DNA of 20,825 bases, from positions 1 through 20,825 of the forward strand of contig CAMLOB010000009.1 in assembly GCA_946481475.1 (NCBI GenBank), in the 5' to 3' direction. Positions 16,607 to 20,825 of the stretch are shown here, piece by piece. This DNA comes from an uncultured Chlorobiota bacterium (lineage in GTDB: Bacteria > Bacteroidota > Kapaibacteriia > OLB7). Both the position numbers and the translations under genes were made by a program. Positions within the stretch are counted from its first letter, which is position 1. Every line of letters begins with the position of its first letter. The notes under the pieces were generated by a model. It searched no databases. It saw only the letters and a program-made list of their open reading frames with translations, and was not told the DNA's origin.

Positions 16607-16911
16607 CTCCGTCTTCTTCACTGAAGATCGTTCCCGGCAGACCGAAGGTGCCGCAGCGAGAACGGAGTTTCAAATCTTTGTCGAACGTAGCAAAATTCTG
16701 CGGACGGAAGGGGAGGAGAGAAGAAGAAAAGTTTGCGGTAACGATGATTTGACTTGCGGTTCTCCGAACCGGATTCACGGCATTGGCCGCTGAAATATCC
16801 GGAGCGAATGCTCGCTAATTAACAGGGCGTGGCTGAGCAGGCTGTTTCGGAGGGTTCGGAGAACCGGGAAAACGCTCTTCGTCAACAGCTATGCGGCGAA
16901 GGGCGTTTTCA
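16607..16911 (+). ncRNA. Candidate structured non-coding RNA, unrecognised class
   Basis: The segment begins just after a promoter-like element and ends with an intrinsic terminator. The 5' part can pair CTCCGT (16607) with ACGGAG (16662), enclosing hairpins TCTTC/GAAGA (16615-16627) and CGGCA/TGCCG (16635-16653). The 3' part has a perfect 14-bp stem, 16757-16770 with 16853-16866, enclosing three hairpins: 16771-16800, AGCGA/TCGCT at 16803-16816, and AACAG/CTGTT at 16821-16846. That makes a four-way junction. There is no ORF with ATG or GTG of useful length. I looked for the conserved sequences of RNase P RNA, tmRNA and bacterial SRP RNA and did not see them. Transcription itself is unproven. 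Confidence 0.42.
16868..16910. terminator. Intrinsic terminator of the candidate RNA
   Basis: GAAAACGCTCTTCG (16868-16881) pairs with CGAAGGGCGTTTTC (16897-16910): 14 pairs including one G-U, with a 15-base loop. The T-run GTTTTC sits on the 3' arm and is followed by ATTGATT. Because A-rich and T-rich arms are symmetrical, it may work on both strands. Confidence 0.65.
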
Positions 16912-16969
16912 TTGATTGCCCTGAACAGGCATCACCGGGAGCGGACGCGCGGGAGATTCCGGAAACGGC

Positions 16970-17005
16970 CGGAGCGGTCACGTTCTCCACACCGTGACCG
17001 CTCCG
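16970..17005. terminator. Perfect 13-bp hairpin downstream of the 17713 minus-strand gene
   Basis: CGGAGCGGTCACG (16970-16982) and CGTGACCGCTCCG (16993-17005) form a perfect 13-bp stem with a 10-base loop. It lies 45 bases beyond the minus-strand stop codon at 17051 and is followed on that strand by GGCCGTTTCC, a short T-run. It probably terminates that gene and may also stop plus-strand transcripts. Confidence 0.6.
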
Positions 17006-17050
17006 TTTGCCGTGTGCCTCCTGCAGTTTCCTGCAGTAGTCGATGTCAGT

Positions 17051-17713
17051 CTATCGCCCTCCCCCTTTCTTCTGCTCCATCAGGCGTGTCGGAATATCAT
17101 CAAGACAGCTCCTGATAAACTCCTCGACCGTCGGAACGGCGATCCGGGTGACTTCTCCGGCATCGACTGCCCGGTGGAACGGACCGTAGTCGACTCCCTC
17201 CACCTTGTTCTTCTCGACAAACCGCACAAGCTGCCCGGCATCGCTGATCTTCAGAAGTTCCGAGCGATGCTCCTCCAGCTTTGAGCGCATCTCCTTTGTG
17301 TCGAGCGGGGGAGGAGGTTGGGCATCCCGGGGATCTATCGAGGGATACTTTTCGTGATCCGGTCTCTTTGCCAGCGTGGAATCGCATTCGATCACGACCG
17401 ATGCGTTGCAGACCGACGTGTAGGTGAGCCAGCCTCCGCTCCAGGAAGAACTGGTCGTCGTCGTTTCGAAGGGACCGGAGGCGATTCTGTAGCCGTCCGG
17501 ACAGTTCTTTCTGGCCTGTCGGTTCAACTCGTCGAAAGCCCGGGCCTGTGCTCCGAGTCTGCTGTAAACATAGCCGCTTGTGCCGTAGAGGAAGTTGCTC
17601 GATGTGGAGGTCCCGGTGCCCGTCAGTGTGATCTTTGCGAAAAGGTTTTCTGCTGCAAGGCACGTCATGAAGAGCAGTACCGGAATCGCTCCCCTCAGAA
17701 TGGTTCGTTTCAT
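17051..17713 (-). CDS. Secreted Cys-containing protein of unknown function (220 aa)
   Basis: A signal peptide is clear (MKRTILRGAIPVLLFMTCLA, cleavage probably after NLFA). The mature protein has a Ser/Thr/Gly-rich beta-like region (LTGTGTSTSSNFLYGTSGY), then a segment with NCPDGYR, VCNAS and IECD, and finally an acidic helical C-terminus with KLEEHRSELLKI. Three clustered cysteines plus one near the end (SCLDD) could form disulfides outside the cytoplasm. The TC in the signal peptide is not a lipobox. I recognise no family. The ATG at 17713 gives the full signal peptide and is preceded by a purine-rich AGAGAAGAGA. It is separated from the next plus-strand gene by a heptamer array. Confidence 0.75.
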   Translation of the reverse strand: MKRTILRGAIPVLLFMTCLAAENLFAKITLTGTGTSTSSNFLYGTSGYVYSRLGAQARAFDELNRQARKNCPDGYRIASGPFETTTTSSSWSGGWLTYTSVCNASVVIECDSTLAKRPDHEKYPSIDPRDAQPPPPLDTKEMRSKLEEHRSELLKISDAGQLVRFVEKNKVEGVDYGPFHRAVDAGEVTRIAVPTVEEFIRSCLDDIPTRLMEQKKGGGR

Positions 17714-17785
17714 GTCTCTTCTCTGTTCGATTGTTTTATGAATGTAATGTGAGGTCTTGTCCGTATGTCTCGAGGGGGTTTTATT

Positions 17786-17890
17786 TGAGTTGTGAGTTGT
17801 CGGCTTTGAGCTATGAGCGGTCAGCTATGAGTTGTGAGTTGTCGGCTTTGAGTTGTGAGCAGTCAGCTATGAGTTGTGAGCAGTCAGCCA
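17786..17890. repeat. Array of 15 tandem heptamers TGAGNNN with a 21-bp higher order
   Basis: The units read TGAGTTG, TGAGTTG, TCGGCTT, TGAGCTA, TGAGCGG, TCAGCTA and so on, without a register break. Every third unit has TC(A/G)G in place of TGAG, making a 21-bp superunit repeated five times. The array lies between divergent genes (minus-strand start 17713, plus-strand start 18092). It has the same TGAGNNN core as the array at 13014-13153 but in opposite orientation. With a 7-bp period, TGA falls in all three frames of this strand. Confidence 0.93.
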
Positions 17891-17961
17891 TAACTTGGGT
17901 GGTCGGCTTGTGCGCCTTCTCTGATGTCCGTTCCGGTATGGTTCGCTATATTCAGTGCTGT

Positions 17962-17986
17962 GGAGCATTCGGGTTCTTCATGCTCC
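17962..17986. other. Inverted repeat upstream of the 18092 gene
   Basis: GGAGCAT (17962-17968) and ATGCTCC (17980-17986) form a perfect 7-bp stem with an 11-base loop. It lies about 105 bases before the start codon of the helical-repeat protein, after the heptamer array. There is no T-tract. It may be an operator or attenuator; I see no convincing promoter in the rest of 17891-18091. Confidence 0.3.
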
Positions 17987-18091
17987 TCCGGTTCCGGATT
18001 CACTCTTCCCGGTCGTTCTCGTGTTTCGCTCTGGACGCACAAAAGTATCGTACCCCTTCTCCTGATTGAAAGCACACATTTCCGATTTGTG

Positions 18092-19537
18092 ATGGAACGT
18101 CGTGCCGAACAACTCCTGGCTCTCCTTGGTGAGGATGAGATCGCAGAAATTCGCGGAGAAATCGCAGCGATGGAGCGGCCCTCGCTTCTGAATCTCTATG
18201 AACTGCTTGTGGCGACCCGTGGTGAAGAACGAGAGAACGAGGCCCTGTTCGCCGCCGCTTTCGGCAGGGAGTGGAGCGGGAAGGAGGATTACCTGCTCCG
18301 CAACGAACTCCGTCTGCTGAGCGAGCGGTGTTACGGACTGATTGCCCGGCGGGAGAATGAGCGGGATATGGAGCGGCATCGGGGGCGCTACGAACGGATG
18401 CTTCTGCGCGGACTTCTGGAGCGACGTGCGTTCAAGGTCTTTGAACATCTCTGCGGAAAGTTCTGCGAGGGGGCGCTTCGCAGGCTGGATTATGCCACTG
18501 CATTCCGTCTGAACGAGATCCGGTTCGACTATCTGATCCGTTATCGGGAGATAACCCCGGAGGGGATGGAGCGGACGCGGGAGATTCTGCTGGAGAATCT
18601 GGAGTATCTGAAGCGAGCCTATCGAAACGACCTTTCGGAAAACCAGCATCAGCGGGTGGTGACCGAGCAGAATCTGCTGGCGATGGGACGAACGACCGAG
18701 ACGACCGGGATCGGTCCCGACTTCGATTTCTCCGATCATGAGACTCCCCTCTCCCGATTTCACGACCGGATCAGTCTGGCCCATACCTCACGTGGGGAGG
18801 ATCGGGTCGAGTATGCACGCGACGCATTCCGGGAGATCGAGCCGGCAGCCGAATACCTTCCGGCCAAAGCCCTCTTCGGTTATGCCATCCTTGCCTCGGC
18901 CCTCTACGTCGATCTCCGCTACGAGGAGGCCATAGAGGTCTTCAGTGACGGACTGGAGTTTGCCCGGCACCATGCGCTTGATCCGCCGCCGGAGATGCTC
19001 TTCAACTATGCCGGGACGCTGATGCGGACCGGTTCCTACGATCAGGTGCTGGATCTGCTCGACCGGTATCACGCGGAATTCGCATCACGACCGAAGCTCC
19101 GTTTCCGGAGCGAGTGCTTCCGTTGCTTCTGCCATATCTTTCTGGGTGACCCGACTGCCGCCTTTCAGGCGATCCCTCCCGATATCGGTCGGCGAGCCGA
19201 GTCGGAGCACAACTACTTCCGGTTTATCTACCTGATTCTTCCCTACCTGAACGACGATCCCGAAGGGGCGCTCCGCGAGGCCCGGAACTTCCTGGTCTAT
19301 TTCAACCGGAACCGTGAGCGGCTTCAGTTCCCGCAGGAGAAGAAGATGGCGATGCTCTATCGTTCGTTCTACTCTGTTATCTACAACGAGCCCGATCCGC
19401 AGAGACAGAGGAAAGGTCTGGCGAGGATACGGCGGGAGATCTCGACGTTTGTCGAGAACGAACCGGAGTACAGGGATTATCTCTATGTGAAGTGGCTTGA
19501 CGAAGAGATTGCGAAGAGATCGGGGACAAAAAAATAA
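18092..19537 (+). CDS. Alpha-helical (TPR-like) protein of unknown function (481 aa)
   Basis: The protein is almost entirely amphipathic helices and rich in Arg, Glu and Leu. Several helix pairs have TPR-like spacing, such as ALFGYAILASALYVDLRYEE followed by AIEVFSDGLEFARHH, and PEMLFNYAGTLMRTGSYDQV followed by LDLLDRYH. The N-terminal 200 residues (QLLALLGEDEIAEIRGEIAA, YLLRNELRLLSERCY) form a separate helical bundle. There is no signal peptide, so it is probably a cytoplasmic scaffold. ATG 18092 was chosen because the in-frame extension upstream (from 17924) translates intergenic sequence unlike the rest of the protein; no strong Shine-Dalgarno sequence is present. I cannot name a family. 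The lipoprotein gene follows after 117 bp. Confidence 0.78.
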   Translation: MERRAEQLLALLGEDEIAEIRGEIAAMERPSLLNLYELLVATRGEERENEALFAAAFGREWSGKEDYLLRNELRLLSERCYGLIARRENERDMERHRGRYERMLLRGLLERRAFKVFEHLCGKFCEGALRRLDYATAFRLNEIRFDYLIRYREITPEGMERTREILLENLEYLKRAYRNDLSENQHQRVVTEQNLLAMGRTTETTGIGPDFDFSDHETPLSRFHDRISLAHTSRGEDRVEYARDAFREIEPAAEYLPAKALFGYAILASALYVDLRYEEAIEVFSDGLEFARHHALDPPPEMLFNYAGTLMRTGSYDQVLDLLDRYHAEFASRPKLRFRSECFRCFCHIFLGDPTAAFQAIPPDIGRRAESEHNYFRFIYLILPYLNDDPEGALREARNFLVYFNRNRERLQFPQEKKMAMLYRSFYSVIYNEPDPQRQRKGLARIRREISTFVENEPEYRDYLYVKWLDEEIAKRSGTKK

Positions 19538-19654
19538 TACTCCCGGAACTTGGTATCAGGAATGATTGTTGGGAAGGGGCGAAGCCGCTACGGCTGTGTA
19601 GAAAGATGGTTATTGAAAGCAATCAGAGAGATTATTTCCGGGAGGTATAAAGTG

Positions 19655-20332
19655 ATGATACAGCACATATTCTCACGTGCCGCAATCGGTGCGCTGGCAA
19701 TCGGTCTGGTGATGACCGGATGTGGTGACGACTACAGCGATCTTGACAATGAATATTCGGCATTGCACGATTCTACTGCGGCCCGTTATACCTCGGTATC
19801 CGAGGGGCTGAACGACATGCAGAGTGATCTGGGCACGGTGACCGTCGCCGATGACTGGGATGAGTCCCGGCGTGCAAGTTATAATGCCGCACAGACCCGG
19901 ATGCAGGAGTACAACCGGCAACTGCAGGAAAGGCAGCAGCAGATGAATCAGTGGGATGCCGATCTGGAGGCTGCCAAAGAGCAGGGGCGAGAGGCATACG
20001 AGGCCCGACTGAACGAGGCCCGTATCTGGTACAACGAATACAATGCCTGGCTCGACGAGCTTGAGCGGGATGTCATTCGCTATCGGGAGCTGAGCGCGGC
20101 CAGTGATCCCGATCCCTGGTGGGTGACTATCTACACGGTGACCCCGGTCGACACTACGGCTTCCGGTATGGACGGAGATGGCTCCGCCTACGACGAGGAG
20201 GCAGACGGCATAGATGACGATGTCGAGGCGGTGAAGGATGCGGCGAAGGATACAAAGGACGCCGTCAAGGATGCGGCGAAGGACGTGAAGGAAGGGTTCC
20301 GGGACGTGATCGGCGACGATGATAACGACTGA
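19655..20332 (+). CDS. Putative lipoprotein with coiled coil and 11-residue LEA-like tail repeats
   Basis: GGAGGT (19641-19646) lies 8 nt before the ATG. The N-terminus MIQHIFSRAAIGALAIGLVM followed by TGC is a lipoprotein-type signal, with lipid attachment expected at Cys23; the lipobox is slightly unusual (Met at -3). Residues about 30-150 are Gln/Glu/Arg-rich and predicted coiled coil (QTRMQEYNRQLQERQQQMNQ). A short segment with DPWWVTIYTVTP follows, then an acidic stretch, and finally a tail with VKDAAKDTKDA and VKDAAKDVKEG, two 11-residue repeats like those of LEA or YtxH-type proteins. It is probably held on a membrane facing the periplasm. A strong terminator lies 125 bases downstream. 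Function is unknown. Confidence 0.82.
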   Translation: MIQHIFSRAAIGALAIGLVMTGCGDDYSDLDNEYSALHDSTAARYTSVSEGLNDMQSDLGTVTVADDWDESRRASYNAAQTRMQEYNRQLQERQQQMNQWDADLEAAKEQGREAYEARLNEARIWYNEYNAWLDELERDVIRYRELSAASDPDPWWVTIYTVTPVDTTASGMDGDGSAYDEEADGIDDDVEAVKDAAKDTKDAVKDAAKDVKEGFRDVIGDDDND

Positions 20333-20457
20333 GCCTTCTCCCTTCTCTACAGGAACTTCCCTGCGGGAAGAAAGGACCGGTGACGGAGAGGAATAGTCGG
20401 CCGTCTCAGGAGTATCGACATCACGGGAGTCTTCCGGAAGGGAAGGCATAATAACAG

Positions 20458-20500
20458 AGATGCCCGACCACCAAAGCGTGGGTCGGGCATCTGTTTTTTT
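20458..20500 (+). terminator. Strong, probably bidirectional intrinsic terminator
   Basis: AGATGCCCGACC (20458-20469) and GGTCGGGCATCT (20481-20492) form a perfect 12-bp stem with an 11-base loop, followed by GTTTTTTT. On the minus strand an A-run precedes the stem and CTGTTATTATG follows, so it can also serve the convergent gene ending at 20532. The preceding 125 bases hold only a small hairpin (CTTCCC/GGGAAG at 20356-20370). Confidence 0.9.
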
Positions 20501-20531
20501 CGCGGTACCGGTGACTCGGGTCTTGTCCCGA

Positions 20532-20825
20532 TCAGAACGATACGGCGATCCGTCCGGTTGCAAACCGTTCCCCTGCATTCATGCGGTAGAAGTACACACC
20601 TGAGGGAATGTTCCCGGCGTTCCACCCGATTTCATGTTCACCCGCTTCCATCGGGGTCCGGGCAAGCTCGCCGACATGGTTTCCCTGCAGATCATAGAGA
20701 TCAATACGGACCTCGGAACGTTCCGGCAGGCGGCATGTGAACCGGATGTCGCCGGTTGCCGGGTTGAAAAAGGGAGTGCAGGAAAGCTGCGGTGAGCATC
20801 CGCCAAGGTTCAAATGCCCCGTATT
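20532..20825 (-). CDS. T9SS C-terminal sorting domain of a secreted protein (5' part outside window)
   Basis: The frame stays open to the window edge, so only the last 97 or so residues are present. CTPFFNPATGDIRFTCRLPE, LYDLQGNHV, then IPSGVYFYRMNAG and a terminal GRIAVSF match a type A sorting domain of the type IX secretion system: PNPF-like start, DLxG turn, LxxGxYxY strand and basic-hydrophobic end. In known T9SS organisms this region carries the cargo across the outer membrane and is then removed. The cargo itself lies upstream of the window. Two cysteines just before the domain (GGCSPQLSC) are unusual in this position. A bidirectional terminator lies just downstream. Confidence 0.85.
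   Translation of the reverse strand, partial: NTGHLNLGGCSPQLSCTPFFNPATGDIRFTCRLPERSEVRIDLYDLQGNHVGELARTPMEAGEHEIGWNAGNIPSGVYFYRMNAGERFATGRIAVSF

Noticed and set aside
16738..16770. Another pair of GTAA-type boxes (TTGCGGTAACG and TTGCGGTTCTC, 21 bp apart)
   Set aside because: The second box is part of the 14-bp stem and lacks the AATC core, and no TAnnTT follows at the right distance.
16607..16911. Known housekeeping RNA (RNase P RNA, tmRNA, SRP RNA)
   Set aside because: The conserved core sequences I would expect, such as GAGGAAAGTCC of RNase P or a tRNA-like CCA end of tmRNA, are not seen. A covariance search would be needed to exclude divergent forms.
16891..17115. Short plus-strand open frame in the gene-free region
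   Set aside because: It starts inside the terminator loop, crosses a perfect hairpin, and runs into the antisense of the secreted-protein gene.
17924..18091. Upstream in-frame start for the helical-repeat protein
   Set aside because: It would translate intergenic sequence including the inverted repeat at 17962-17986, with composition unlike the rest of the protein.

Overview
The window is GC-rich, densely coded, and carries genes typical of the Bacteroidota/Chlorobiota/Kapabacteria (FCB) assemblage. It has at least two type IX secretion-type C-terminal sorting domains, a Bacteroidota-style Omp85 barrel fused to a large N-terminal domain, a secreted beta-roll fibre protein ending in a peptidase S74 chaperone domain, and promoter -10 elements of the TAnnTT kind. 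I cannot assign a genus. No IS element, CRISPR array, tRNA or rRNA is visible.

Layout, left to right. (1) 1-672: 3' end of a UbiB/AarF-type kinase gene. (2) 806-3607: outer-membrane Omp85 barrel with an N-terminal domain carrying motifs like those of atypical (FAM20/HipA-like) kinases. (3) 3750-4739: a small conserved cytoplasmic protein (minus strand) divergent from a TspO/MBR membrane protein. (4) 4935-8506: a beta-propeller-like T9SS cargo protein, then a membrane-anchored protein of unknown function. (5) 8693-12891: a small conserved protein, then a 1086-residue repetitive fibre protein overlapping a double zinc-ribbon gene. (6) 12892-13153: simple repeats, including 20 tandem heptamers that contain the stop codon of the next gene. 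(7) 13134-16538 (minus): a 1134-residue ATPase/helical-repeat/BTAD-type regulator. (8) 16539-17050: no protein gene, but a promoter, a foldable about 300-nt segment with a terminator, and a second hairpin. (9) 17051-17713 (minus): a secreted Cys-containing protein. (10) 17714-18091: a second heptamer array and a hairpin. (11) 18092-20332: a helical-repeat protein and a coiled-coil lipoprotein, then a strong terminator. (12) 20532-20825 (minus): C-terminal sorting domain of a gene running off the window.

The most interesting signal is a three-part promoter-like motif found three times: GTAATCG, a second copy (or degenerate copy) 21-22 bp away, and TAnnTT exactly 15 bp after the start of the downstream copy. 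It lies upstream of the small protein (8693), the fibre/zinc-ribbon pair (9368), and a gene-free segment at 16607-16911 that folds well and ends in an intrinsic terminator. This suggests a small regulon joining a surface fibre, a small conserved protein and an unrecognised structured RNA. The link is inferred from sequence geometry only.
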